Below, one piece after another: positions 21,246 to 33,927 of a stretch of DNA of 64,000 nt. The notes below the pieces were generated by a model that saw nothing but the letters and a program-made list of their open reading frames with translations, was not told the DNA's origin and searched no databases. The position numbers and the translations under genes are program-made. The DNA is from Caprella mutica (lineage: Eukaryota > Arthropoda > Malacostraca > Amphipoda > Caprellidae). Each line of letters begins with the position of its first letter. Position 1 is the first letter of the stretch. Location of the stretch: the NCBI GenBank assembly GCA_947561585.1, contig CANNZV010002563.1:28912-92911 (forward strand), written 5' to 3'.

Positions 21246-21455
21246 ACCATAATAATTATTATAGGTATGTCCATAATAATTATTATAGGTATGTCCATAC
21301 TAATTATTATAAGTATGCCCACAATAATTATTATAGGTATGTCCATAATAATTATTATAGGTATGTCCATAATAATTATTATAGGTATGTCCATAATAAT
21401 TATTATAGGTATGTCCATAATAATTATTATAGGTATGTCCATAATAATAATAGTT
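21246..21455. repeat. Minisatellite, 21-bp unit, about 9-10 copies
   Basis: The unit is ATAATTATTATAGGTATGTCC. The 21-bp period keeps frames open on both strands, giving false Ile-rich 90-codon frames. Confidence 0.95.
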
Positions 21456-24256
21456 ATCATATGGACAATTCTATCGCTAACTTTTTCATATGAAATAACG
21501 TATACAATCAATCTACTGAACGAATCCTCTTTTATTTGAAATCTTTTTCTTTAGATAGAAATTGAAATCCAATCGAAGTTTCCGTCTAAACTCTTAACAA
21601 TGTCTATGGCATATATATCTGGATTTCAAATAAGCTCATAAAGATGCAATTCAAATAGAAATAAAATTTGGGCCATCAAACCATAGTTACTTATAATACA
21701 AAAACATTTAGATTGATCAATTTTTATTGAGATTTATCATTTATTTAAGTAGCATATATTTGACATCCTTTCTGTGCCACCCTGTATTTCTCACATAAAC
21801 CACCACAGATAATTTAATATTATTAGAAATAATTTACTAAATGTGTTATTCTTGAGAGCCTATTCCTATTCAATGATAATTAAAAGGTAGTTTTCAATTC
21901 AATTTCAAATGAAAATAAAAACCTGTAATAAATGACTATAAAAATGGGAACTTAAATTCCCTACTTTTAATCCTAGTTTTTTTTAACCCATTTCCTCTCC
22001 AATTTTAGTCAAATTCTTATTATTGTATGAAATTTTTTTGTTTTTCATGAACTTTCAAGAAATATTCTAGATTCATAGAATTTTTTGTTCCTGTATCATG
22101 AAGCCCATTTACGTGTATCAATTTTATTATGTGTCGTAATGTTATAGTCGTATTACTATTTACATTCTCAAAATTGAATATGATTTATAAAATTATTTTG
22201 TAACATGAAAACCTATTGAGATTACTGTGCTATAAATAGGAGATGAGAGAAAACTATACTATAACAGAAGGATAAAAAAGTAAAATAAAACTATACTTAG
22301 ATAGGAGAACTAATCAATATTTGAAGAAATGAATTTGTTTAAAAAATTGTGAAATGAATTAATCACGAAAAGCTTGCATATTTGATTTAATATTGAAATA
22401 ATGAATTGAGCGCACGGAAACTAGTTAGATATTGCCAAGGGAGAGGAGCATTTCTGACGTTTATATACGGTTCTCCGCAGCCCCGGTAGCCGATCCGGTT
22501 TCAACCGTGGAATAATTGATTTGTGTATTGTAAATTGTATATTATATATACTAAAATTGTAATTTGTATATTATATACTTTAACTGTTTATCAAATTACA
22601 TGTATAATTGCTAAATTGAAAAATATCAATAATATTGAAATAATCTATCATAAGTTCATTAATATCTTTAAGTTCATTACGTATTCATCGCATCAATCCA
22701 TGTGGATCATTTTTACTATCGAATGCAATCGCCAATCAAAAGCTCGCGATCCTTGATTATAATTAATTTACTTCAGTAATAATTTCCAAAATAGTAAAGT
22801 AAATCAAGATATCGGTTCATATTTATTAATCAAATTGTGGTTATATATATTGCTGATTGCAGAAATATTTATTGCAGAAATATTTTGCCTGATTAGAAGA
22901 TTGATAAATATTATGATTTATTTTCTCCTCTTTTGATATTATAATCACTCGAAGATAAGATCTCTCGAGTTAGAGCTGATAAAATATTAATGTTCTCGTT
23001 ACCTTCATTTTGTAAATAGATGATTGATGTAATGGGATGAAGACTTTTAGGGATTAGGGAGTACTTTCTGAGAGCGATAAATGGACTGAGTGAAAAAACA
23101 TCAAATAGTTTATAACCGTCTTCAAGAGTAAATACGTAGAGTAAATAGTACTTAGCTTATATCATAAACATGTATACTAATTATATAGTTTAATAATAAG
23201 AAACGATGATTATTTTATATTCCAAATTATATCGTCGCATAGCAATTAATTTTATTGTAATGAAAAATAAAATGAAATAATGTTCTAAATATCAACTTCA
23301 CATATCGATTTCCTGAAGTCAGATACATTGTGACCAAAGAAATTGAAGAAGATAAAACGGAAATTGTGAATATCTATAAAAACAGCAAATAAATGTATTA
23401 TTGTGAGAGTAATTAATTTTGTCAGCAGTAACTGTAGATAAATTGAGGATCCCTTTCTTAGTTTCAAATATTTGTCATTTCCTCATTGTATCGTAATTTC
23501 AAATCGTTAAATTTCAAATACCATAATAGTGTAATGAATGATTTTTTGAACTAAGATCAATCTACAAGATGCGTATTGCGTAGATTTTCAAAGGTTTTTC
23601 ATCCATAAGTTTTACATCCACCCAACAGAATTATATTTGAATCAAATTCAGTAGAAATGAGGTATAGTAAATATTAGCTTTCAAATATGGTAATGTAGAT
23701 AACAAATCAAGATGAACTCAAGTTGAAATTAAATTACAGTATATTATGTAGATGTTTTATATTTCAATTTTCTGTAACATTATTATTAAACTTTTTGTAT
23801 GCTATAATATTACTTTTGTAAGTTGATGAGCACCAAACTCATTAGTCACAGAGATTGTTTGTATATTAGAAAATCTCTTCAAACAGAAAGGGGAAAAACC
23901 ATTAAACTGCATTGATTTACTAAACTAGAACAGTGGGTAAAAACGCTACTATGTTTACGATATAAATCTTACAAAACTCAAATGATTCATTAAAAATACA
24001 ATTCATTAATTAAAAAAACATGAATATAAATAGCTTCATATATATTTACACTTTAACCCTCATGAGTTTGACCTTCAGAAGGTATCGGAAGGTTCGACTA
24101 CACATGTCTTATTTATAAACCTACGGTACTGTATTTTTTAAAAGTTGTTAGTGTATATACTAAACTAATGTGAACCAAATCTCAAGTAAAAATAATGAAC
24201 ATATAAGGAAATATAAATACATAGGTACATAAGACATTGGCATAACTGAGAGAGCA
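21456..24256. other. A+T-rich gap; small G+C islet and lone transposon-type end
   Basis: There is no gene. CACCCTGTA at about 21779-21787 read on the minus strand is TACAGGGTGGCACAG, similar to the terminus at 15922. An islet at 22440-22510 (CCGCAGCCCCGGTAGCCGAT) is unusually G+C-rich but unexplained. Confidence 0.4.
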
Positions 24257-24294
24257 GAGCTGTGATTGGGTGAAGTCTGACCCAATCACAGCTC
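24257..24294. repeat. Perfect 15-bp hairpin, 8-base loop
   Basis: GAGCTGTGATTGGGT, loop GAAGTCTG, then ACCCAATCACAGCTC. It could be a cruciform or the stem of a small RNA precursor. No rho-type or Pol III terminator context is evident. Confidence 0.9.
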
Positions 24295-26055
24295 GCGGAT
24301 GTGTGTGTAATCCATGAAAACGTTGGCTGTGGTGTGTTTAAAGGCTACTAAATTGTATTTCTACGTTGCCACACGCCACCATTTTAAAATTAATTTGATA
24401 ATTTACGTGATTTACGCTGATAAGTAAATATTTTTTAACTTTTAAATACAAAAATGTATTCGGTATTTATGTAGGAACAAAGTATAGAAAGGTCGGTAAA
24501 TTTAAAGGAATGACAAAAATGATATAAAGTAATCTATAAAGGATGTGCTTAGAAAGTACACGTCAAACTCATTAGGGTTAAACATAATCACCTGAACGAT
24601 ATGTGTACACAAAAAACCCTGTCAACAACTAACAGAGTGCATGCCACGGGCACTGCACTTTATAACATTAAAAACATACAAGAATAAATTTATAGGACTA
24701 TTCCTCTTATCTTAAAATACATGACAACGGGAATTTTCACATTACACAATAAAATCAAAATAATATGATTCTAACCAGACGTTGCCTTTGTACTATGACA
24801 ATAATATTATTGAACGGACTCTAGCAGATCAATACATTTAAAGTTCAAACTTCGGTCATTCAACAATAGTGGGAACTAGGTACAAGGGACTCTGAAGCAG
24901 ACTAGCATAAAAATTGGTCAAGGGCAAAGAAGTTCAAGCGTATCACTCCAATTTCATACCAGTTACCACACTTTACAACTCCAATCACAATTAAGTACCA
25001 CGCGTGAGGAAATAAAGAAACCTTAAGTTTTAAGGATTCCAGTAAGATGCAACACCTATTCACTTGCCATTCCATGCTCGTGCATACCTTCCCAAAGGTG
25101 ATTTTCGCACAGAACCAAACTTTGCAACCTATCAGCACAATTTTTGTTTTAAAGTAGTTATAATGACAAATGTAACAGGTGACATTACCCAGGTGTAATA
25201 AAATCACTAAAAAATTGATTTCAGTGACATCTGCTTGACATAAAAATAATCAACCAAATTGAAAATTAAAATGTGTATTGTGAATATTACACTCATTGTC
25301 CATAACATATTAGATAATCATATACCGTATGTATAGACAAAGGCAAGAATTGTATTTGTGAATACATAATTTGACTGAAAATTACAACTTGATTGAATAA
25401 TTTAAGGATATTCGTCCTTTTCATTGATCACCCTATAAATACATAACACACTATAAATACACACTATATATAACACATGTCAGTAGTGTCTCAGAGCATG
25501 CAAAACATGCACATCTGTCTTTAAAACCGTCCCCGCTTATGACAGCAGCATGAAAACGTTCATTAGCAATTAAGCTACCTATTTATTTTATCAAACCAAT
25601 TTTATACCTAAATGATAATATATATGTATATATCAACCAAAATGTAGCTACAATAGATTAATAGATATTTAAAATGTCCAACTCATCTACATTAAATATA
25701 TTATTCGCATAGATAAAAACGTAGAGCAAGTAAATTTGTAATATATATCCCAAATAACATTTTTTTCAGTTCCTTGTCATGCCAATGGTTTTAAGGTATT
25801 AAAAAATTAAAGAATCTGAATGTTGTACAATGATAGCATCAATTTTATTATTTTGACAAAAAAAAATTATATTTATTCCATAAAAAACATATGTATTCTA
25901 GATGCTAATTCACTATTTTCTAATTCTATCTAATGATGGCGAGGAATTAAATCCCTTATGATAATTTCCCCTCGTGTTTTCGTGCTAGCAATTAAATTAG
26001 TCTTTAGAATGAAAACACTTCTGATGAGATTCCATTCTTCTGCTAATTGAATTCA
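24295..26055. other. A+T-rich gap, no gene seen
   Basis: A 101-codon minus-strand frame at 24902-25207 has no recognised motif and is left as probable chance. Confidence 0.35.
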
Positions 26056-26820
26056 GAGGCTTCCCCTCTCACCCTCTCTTAACATTCTCTCACCCTCTCT
26101 TAACATTCTCTCACACTCTCTTAACATACTCTCACCCTCTCTTAACATTCTCTCACACTCTCTTAACATTCTCTCACACTCTCTTAACATTCTCTCACCT
26201 TCTCTTAACATTCTCTCACACTCTCTTAACATTCTCTCACACTCTCTTAACATTCTCTCACACTCTCTTAACATTCTCTCACACTCTCTTAACATTCTCT
26301 CACACTCTCTTAACATTCTCTCTCACTCTCTTAACATTCTCTCACCCTCTCTTAACATTCTCTCACACTCTCTTAACATTCTCTCACACTCTCTTAACAT
26401 TCTCTCACACTCTCTTAACATTCTCTCACCCTCTCTTAACATTCTCTCACACTCTCTTAACATTCTCTCACACTCTCTTAACATTCTCTCACACTCTCTT
26501 AACATTCTCTCACCCTCTCTTAACATTCTCTCACACTCTCTTAACATTCTCTCACACTCTCTTAACATTCTCTCACACTCTCTTAACATTCTCTCACACT
26601 CTCTTAACATTCTCTCACACTCTCTTAACATTCTCTCACACTCTCTTAACATTCTCTCTCACTCTCTTAACATTCTCCCACATTCTCTCAACATTCTCTC
26701 TCACTCTCTTAACATTCTCTCTCACTCTCTTAAGTCTCAGCATTCTCTTTCACTCTCTTAAGTCTTAGCATTCTCTTCACTTTCTTAACTTTCTCTGTCA
26801 CTCTCCACATTCTTTCTCAC
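26056..26820. repeat. Minisatellite, 21-bp unit, about 35 copies
   Basis: The unit is CTCTCACACTCTCTTAACATT. Purity is high on the left, and units become irregular after about 26675 with lengths changing. The minus strand translates as MLRECER heptapeptides because 21 is divisible by three. A broken register near 26317 and irregular units at the right end argue against coding. Confidence 0.96.
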
Positions 26821-27084
26821 TCTCTTCAAAATGAAGAGAGGACGAAGGAGGAGGGTTGGCAAACATATTTTATGAAGCACAATCTCGTCAGGAGGTACTG
26901 CAAACACAAACATGTGCTTCTGCAACATCTGCAGCTAGCACTGCAGATGGCAACACCTTCAGGTGTGTGGTTTCTGTACCAGCTAACATCACAAGAGCAC
27001 ACACCAAGACAATAAGCTCTGAAGGCGTCTTGAAGAAACAACAAAGGCAATCAAACTGCGCTCAGGCAGTGATCGTTCTTGACT
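26821..27084 (+). other. Coding-like stretch of unknown nature
   Basis: This section is more G+C-rich than the window average and open from 26856 in the plus strand, running on through the next array to 27284. It could be 5' sequence of the reverse-transcriptase remnant downstream, but I recognise no motif. Confidence 0.2.
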
Positions 27085-27205
27085 CCCTGACCCCACCCTA
27101 TATTTCCCTGACCCCACCCCAGATTACCTTGACCATACCCCAGATTACCTTGACCCCACCCCAGATTACCTTAACCTTGACCCCACCGCAGATTACTTTG
27201 ATCGA
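27085..27205. repeat. Short minisatellite, ~21-bp unit, about 5-6 copies
   Basis: Units of the type CCTTGACCCCACCCCAGATTA, with one partial unit (CCTTAA). Confidence 0.85.
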
Positions 27206-27313
27206 ACCCCAGACACCCCTGAATGCATGGTGGCTTCCCAGCAGAAGAGATACCACGAGTCACAACCCAAGTATTCCTCTCTAGATCTCGATTGGAAGTG
27301 AACACAATGCCGA

Positions 27314-27790
27314 GTGGGAGTCAAAGTGGTACTAGAGGGTTTCCCCTCTAAGCGCAACCCTAAGGAGCTCCCGAAGCTCTGTCGGACCAATCAGGACAAA
27401 CCAAAGAGTGTTGGCAGCTTCGGATGCCGACATCGTGAAATTGTTTGTACTGTTGAGCAGATAGTAGACAAACTTCGCATGCTGAACCCTAACTAGGCTG
27501 CTGGTCACCGAGAAGGATGGTTTGACGGCACATCTGCAACAGATCTTCAATGTCCCTTTGAAGTCGGGCAAGGTCGCAGATGACATGAGGATCGCGGATG
27601 TGTCTCCAAACTTCAAGACAGGTGAGACAATTAACTGCATCAACGAAAGGCTGAATAATTTGACATTTGTCCCTGGAAAACTGCTTGAATCCACCATCAT
27701 GGTAAAGGATTGTGAAAGAGTCAGCATGACTTTCTTCGCTGGAAGTCATACCTGTCAAACTTACTAGAGTTCTTCAACCACGCATGGACA
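27314..27790 (+). pseudogene. Non-LTR retrotransposon reverse transcriptase remnant
   Basis: Two adjoining frames carry the N-terminal part of a LINE reverse transcriptase. The first (27314-27496) ends VEQIVDKLRMLNPN and then TAG where the family has a Lys before the AxGPDGI block; the bases after the stop still read AAG. In the next frame, KSGKVADDMRIADVSPNFKT matches the P-x-x-W-R-x-A-x-V-x-P-I-F-K segment and FVPGKLLEST matches the S-V-x-G-K-x-L-E segment. Further parts (LLEFFNH, MDTM) appear near 27765-27795 in shifted frames. Stops and shifts show it is dead. The style is CR1/L2/Jockey-like, and the clade cannot be fixed by eye. The YADD active site is not seen. Confidence 0.8.
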
Positions 27791-30700
27791 CAATGAAGAT
27801 CATGCGATAGTCGGCTTCTTCGTGTGTGCACAGTTGTAGATCAGAAATATCTATTGTCACCGTGGAAGCAACGCTTTTATTCTTGCTGGTGACCAGTATT
27901 TTTCCCGGTGGTTGGTGTGTGGATTGCATGGCAAGGAAAATAACTTTAGAAATTCTGTTTTGTTGTTGTCAACTCGGAAGAAACTTTTCCAGTTATGAGG
28001 ATTACGTGTCCGGTCAGACACTCGAAGCAGATCTCCAGTACCTCGACATACTCAAGTGTGGGCCTTCAAGCTGTCAGCGGTATAAGAGTCCCACACCATT
28101 TCTACTCTTGTAGCGGCTTGCAGCTGCCTTATGAGGTATGATATGAAAACTAACTAAGCTTTTTCTTGGAAGTTTTTAACAACAATGTTTGCATTTTTTT
28201 GGTTCCAAAGTGCAGTCCATAACAATATGTTCTATATAAATGTGTTAATGTGTATAGGTAAGTATTTAGTAACATATTTCACAATAAAAAATATGATCCA
28301 AGACAATTATTTTGTATTTGTTAAAACTGTTTTTAATGGGAGCTAGGATTTTGTGTGGGAAACTGTCTTCTTTATTTAAGGTCCAATTTACATGAAACTA
28401 TGCAGTCACCTGTAGAAATTATTTCCAAGACATTTTTTGGAATACATGATATTTTCGATGATATTTTTATCATTTCGAAAATTTTGTCAATTTTTCAAAA
28501 TAGAATAACTTGGTTAGTTTTCGATCAAATATTTTGGTTTAAAACATTGGTAATGCAAGCCATTATAATTCATAGAGCTCCAATAGTAGAATTTCTTTTT
28601 GTTTTGTGAATTCTGAGAAATAAAAAAATGATTTTTTTAAATTTTTCCACTCATAAACCTATAAAAACAGTACTTTTGAGTTCAAAATACTATGAAAATC
28701 GATCCACATTCCATTTCTTTTACTTTCTTCTTCATTTTGTACTTTGGTTGGCCAAAATCAGTTCGAATATAATGAAGAAATTAAAATATTAAGATGATAC
28801 TTATCGCAAAAACATATTCCTCACAAAACTTCACTTTATAACAGCCAGTGCACGCAAATAACACTGCACGCAAAAACTCTTTGTGGTACAATAATTTTAT
28901 CATTTCTAGTACATTTTTCGATATTAGGTTTTCCTATTCTTCTAAAGAAAAATATGGAGATTCATTTTAAACAATAAAAAGAAAATGTGTTATTTGTACA
29001 GTCTTCGATCATTGAATGTCAATTTGAGTAGTAAGCATTGGTTTGACAGCGTGGATAACGCTAAATTCGGATTCAGCATACTATCAAACCTTCTAGGACG
29101 AATTTTCCTGCTTTCCTACGAAAAGGAAAATATTTTCCACCTATCGACCCACTATTTTTCACATTTAGATTTAAAAATTCATGATTTTTTATCTGCAATT
29201 TTCAATTGAATTGAATATGATATTATCGAGACCAATATATTTCGCTTATCATTTGATATAATGTGCCATTTTATAAATAAATTAAATCAATTTGGATTAG
29301 GGAATATATTTTCAATTCAAATCTCGAGAGTCTTATACAGTAATGAACTCCAGATTGAAAACGATTGACGGTTACAATATTTATCCAAATAACCATTCAA
29401 TCCCATCGCTAAATATCCGCTGTCTGTATATTCCCTCTATATTTCATTCTCTGCGGATTAGAAGATAAACGCTACTCCAGATCCCTTCATCTCCTTCCAC
29501 TGTCTGGACAACTTCAAAGCACTCATCAAATTTTGATATCAATTGAAACATGGTCATCATCTAAAGAGGATGAATTTGTTAAGGAAAATTGTGAATCAAA
29601 TTGCTTTTGAAGATTGCCCTGGATTTACAAACTATTATTTGTAACAAATTGGATATCTAGAGATGATCAAAGCTCTCTTTAGAGTTTCTTTCAATTTAAT
29701 ATCGTCGACATAATATTCAATATTAATTTACCTGCAGAACATGAACAAATTGAACATGTGTAATATTCCAGACTTTAATTTAATATGAAACAGATTCTTA
29801 TTATATTTCATTAAGGGTAACTCATAAATTTGATTAAACATATTTTGCCTAACTTATTTATATTCCTATTGAATGAATAATTATATTTCTACTTAATTCT
29901 TAAGTGCTGGGATAAATGCTTTAGACATTTTAAAACTTTTAGAGACTTGTCTTACGGTTATGAATCCAGACTGTATATTCACTCAGGAATGACACTCATC
30001 ATCTGATTTTTTTTAGTTTAAAAGGCAATATCTTCCCATTAAAAACAAGCTCAACTGAATACAATATGTAAATCAGTACCATTTTTTTTGTATGATATAA
30101 TATATTTTTATTCTTCTATTAACATATTTGTTAGAAGCCAATTAAAAAATGCATCAATATCGACTGTTTCTATTTTTCCGACAAGAATGAAGCCTATCTG
30201 ATATTTACATCAATTACCACCTCTACATAAACAACAAATAACACTCTAGAATTACCATCACATCAATACGCACTGTTCTACCATTCGAAAAATTATACTG
30301 AATATCATTAAATCCTCGCTAATCCTTTCCCTAACGATGTAATTATTGCTAATAATACGATAATGATATGTATGATGATGATAATGATATGTATGATGAT
30401 GATAATGATATATATGATGTTATCTCTCCCTGGATATCAAAATAGAAATTATAATTAGTAGCTTGTGGTTATAATGAATTTAAATGAGGATATTTTTGAC
30501 TGGAAGGACTTTTCTAGATTATGATGATTAATAATATATTTCATTCTAACCATTTAATATTTATTATTAAAATTAAACAATTTGGATAATATGAAGACTT
30601 AGTTCATTATTAATCTGATTAATGTAATTATTTGAATAAGTAAATGATATAGAAATGAATGGAGTATAAGCAAAATTTCAATTGTGTAGACTATAGACAT

Positions 30701-31032
30701 CAGAAGAAAAACGGAATATTTAATTCTTTTCAACATGATTATAATAATCTTTATTAAATTTATAATAAATTTAAATAATTTTTTTTTATTTAATCTCTCC
30801 ACAGAAACTATGAGGTATATCATCAAAATTAGTAATTAAAATACATTCTATTTTCATCGCTTTAAAATATAGCTAACAACAAATAACTTACATCATTTGA
30901 CACTCAGCTTTTAAATTGAATGTATTTGAAGATCGTTCTGAATGTTATCCGCCATTATCAGACTTGAAAAAAATATAGTAAAGAAGACGCAATGCGACAG
31001 TCTGTTATTTGTATCATTTGTTAATATTTTCC
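27791..31032. other. Long gap, no gene recognised
   Basis: The first 300 bases are still fairly G+C-rich and may be more LINE remnant. The rest is A+T-rich with only small chance frames. A three-copy 21-bp microsatellite (GATAATGATATGTATGATGAT) lies at about 30358-30420. Confidence 0.4.
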
Positions 31033-32128
31033 AATAACATACTAGTCACATAATAACATACTAGTCACATAATAACATACTAGTCACATAATAACATACT
31101 AGTCACATAATAACAAACTAGTCACATAATAACATACTAGTCACATAATAGCATACTAGTCACATAATAACATACTAGTCACATAATAACATACTAGTCA
31201 CATAATAACATACTAGTCACATAATAGCATACTAGTCACATAATAGCATACAAGTCACATAATAACAAACTAGTCACATAATAACATACTAGTCACATAA
31301 TAACATACTAGTCACATAATAACATACTAGTCACATAATAACATACTAGTCACATAATAACATACTAGTCACATAATAGCATACTAGTCACATAATAACA
31401 TACTAGTCACATAATAACATACTAGTCACATAATAGCATACTAGTCACATAATAACATACAAGTCACATAATAACATACTAGTCACATAATAACATACTA
31501 GTCACATAATAACATACAAGTCACATAATAACATACTAGTCACATAATAACATACTAGTCACATAATAACATACTAGTCACATAATAACATACTAGTCAC
31601 ATAATAACATACTAGTCACATAATAGCATACTAGTCACATAATAACATACAAGTCACATAATAACATACTAGTCACATAATAACATACTAGTCACATAAT
31701 AACAAACTAGTCACATAATAACATACTAGTCACATAATAACATACTAGTCACATAATAACAAACTAGTCACATAATAACAAACTAGTCACATAATAACAT
31801 ACTAGTCACATAATAACATACTAGTCACATAATAACAAACTAGTCACATAATAACATACTAGTCACATAATAACATACTAGTCACATAATAACATACTAG
31901 TCACATAATAACATACTAGTCACATAATAACATACTAGTCACATAATAACATCCTTATCACATAATAACATACTAGTCACATAATAACAAACTAGTCACA
32001 TAATAACATACCAGTCACATAATAACATACTAGTCACATAATAACATACTAGTCACATAATAACAAACTAGTCACATTATAACATACTAGTCACATATGA
32101 TAACATACTAGTCACATAATAACATACA
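31033..32128. repeat. Minisatellite, 19-bp unit, about 57 copies
   Basis: The unit is AATAACATACTAGTCACAT. Variants with CAAACT, AGCATACT or ACAAGT are scattered but partly in repeated order. The 19-bp period is not a multiple of three, so no long frames arise. Confidence 0.98.
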
Positions 32129-32140
32129 AATTTTATTTTA

Positions 32141-33036
32141 GTAAGTAGGTTAACGTCTGCTTCGTAATCAGACGCCACATATCTGTCCTCACAAGGAAAT
32201 TCTGTAGCAAATAAGGTACAAGGGACTGTTTAGCAAGGTAACAAATAAATTAATTGTAAGTTTTTAAGTTTGTTTCTTTGCTTTCTTCTCACTCAGTTTT
32301 GTGATTATTGCAGAAATGAGTAAAGTTTCAATGATATTATACTGGCAAATATAGAAAAGGTCAGGCAAGGGTGACTAATCTGAGAGATATTGGTACTCCT
32401 TTTATTCAATTAGAACATATTAAACTAGATTACCTGCACTCGGTAGAGCGCAACCCTTCGCCACCGCTTATCCGTTTGCTACCAAAATCTGATAAACTGG
32501 TGACTGAATGGTGACTAATCGATCCACCAAGTTTCATGCAATATGGTTCAACAACACTTTTTGAGTTATTGAGTTATAAATGACCCTGACCTTTGACCAG
32601 ATCGCTCCCAAAATTCTACCAGATGGTTCGTGGACATTGTCCAATCGTCCCATCAAATTTCAGACAATTGGGTTGAATACTTTTTGAGTTACTGAGTTTT
32701 AAATGGCCTTGACCTTGATCTTTGACCTTTGACCCGATCACTCCCAAAATCTATCAAAATGGTTCCTGCATATTGACCAATCGTTTCATCAAGTTTCATG
32801 CAATATGGTTCAATACTGTTTGAGTTATAAATGACCATGACCTTGACCTTTGATCGGGTCACTCCCAAAATTCTAGCAGCAGGTCACTGGACATGGAACA
32901 ATCGTTTCATCAAATTTCAGGCAATTTAGTTGAACACTTTTTCAGTTAAGCGAATAACAAGATGATAAATAAATAAAGAAATTCCGATTAAAATATGACC
33001 TTCCCTCATTCTGCGAAGGTAACAAACGTTAAACTA
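32141..33036. mobile_element. TIR-like element built of ~130-bp tandem monomers
   Basis: The left end GTAGGTTAACGTCTGCTTCG and the right end (minus strand GTTAGTTTAACGTTTG) are imperfect inverted repeats. Between them, at about 32475-32960, are three related monomers of 120-136 bp. Each has TGACCTTTGA(C/T)C, CTCCCAAAAT, CAATCGT, CATCAA(A/G)TTTCA and TTTTTGAGTTA. The left terminal motif recurs three more times in the window. No coding is seen, so it would be non-autonomous. The target duplication is unclear. Confidence 0.5.
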
Positions 33037-33482
33037 ACGTTATTAGAATTTTTTATATAATTATTACAATTGAACCTTTGCGTAATTTTAATTTTTAGAG
33101 AATTCAAGAGAACCATTTTTAAATAACTTTAAATATTAAAACATAAACTATAAATTAACAAAAATTTAACTTGAAAACTAATACTATTAGAAAGTCCAGT
33201 GAATTTGGAATTAGTGATGTTTAACTGCAATTTTCAATAGCAATAATAAATACCTAATATTCATTTACAAAGGGCTAATGAATATAAAGGTGCAGACACT
33301 CAAAAAATTGGAACAAGAAGTCAGCATTAGCTGTGAACAGAAATAAACGGCAGTAATTAGTCATCTGTATTTAGTACAAAAGTGATCATAATTTAATAAT
33401 CGTAATAAAGTAATCGTAATAGACAGAACGTAAAATAATCTAAATAAAGTAGTCGTAATAAAATAGTAAAGTATATTGATTA
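33037..33482. other. A+T-rich gap
   Basis: Nothing seen except short TAATCGTAATA-type repeats near 33390-33465. Confidence 0.4.
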
Positions 33483-33927
33483 TCCTATTATGAATGGTAA
33501 TCAAGTAGGAATGGTAATCAACTATGAATGGTAATCAACTATGAATGGTAATCAACTATGAATGGTAATCAAGTATGAATGGTAATCAACTATGAATGGT
33601 AATCAAGTATGAATGGTAATCAACTATGAATGGTAATCAACTATGAATGGTAATCAACTATGAATGGTAATCAACTATGAATGGTAATCAAGTATGAATG
33701 GTAATCAAGTATGAATGGTAATCAAGTATGAATGGTAATCAAGTATGAATGGTAATCAAGTATGAATGGTAATCAACTATGAATGGTAATCAACTATGAA
33801 TGGTAATCAACTATGAATGGTAATCAACTATGAATGGTAATCAAGTATGAATGGTAATCGACTGTGAATGGTAATCAAGCAGGAATGGTAATCAAGTATG
33901 AATGGTAATCGACTGTGAATGGTAATC
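33483..33927. repeat. Minisatellite, 17-bp unit, about 26 copies
   Basis: The unit is GAATGGTAATCAACTAT with a frequent GTAT variant. CTAT and GTAT units come in runs, as expected if blocks of units were duplicated. Confidence 0.97.

Noticed and set aside
21239..21539. Two Ile-rich 90-codon frames on opposite strands
   Set aside because: They are products of a 21-bp tandem repeat.
15924..21787. One 5.9-kb element bounded by CAGGGTG ends at 15924 and 21787
   Set aside because: The two ends share only the first ~8 bases plus scattered matches and no internal coding supports one unit. They are more likely separate relics.
22440..22510. tRNA or tRNA-derived SINE head
   Set aside because: CCGGTTTCAACCG recalls a B box, but no A box at proper spacing and no cloverleaf could be drawn.
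24902..25207. 101-codon minus-strand frame
   Set aside because: Cys- and Ile-rich composition without any family pattern; kept as probable chance.
27332..27758. Minus-strand frames of 131 and 89 codons
   Set aside because: They are antisense shadows of the LINE reverse-transcriptase remnant, whose motifs read on the plus strand.
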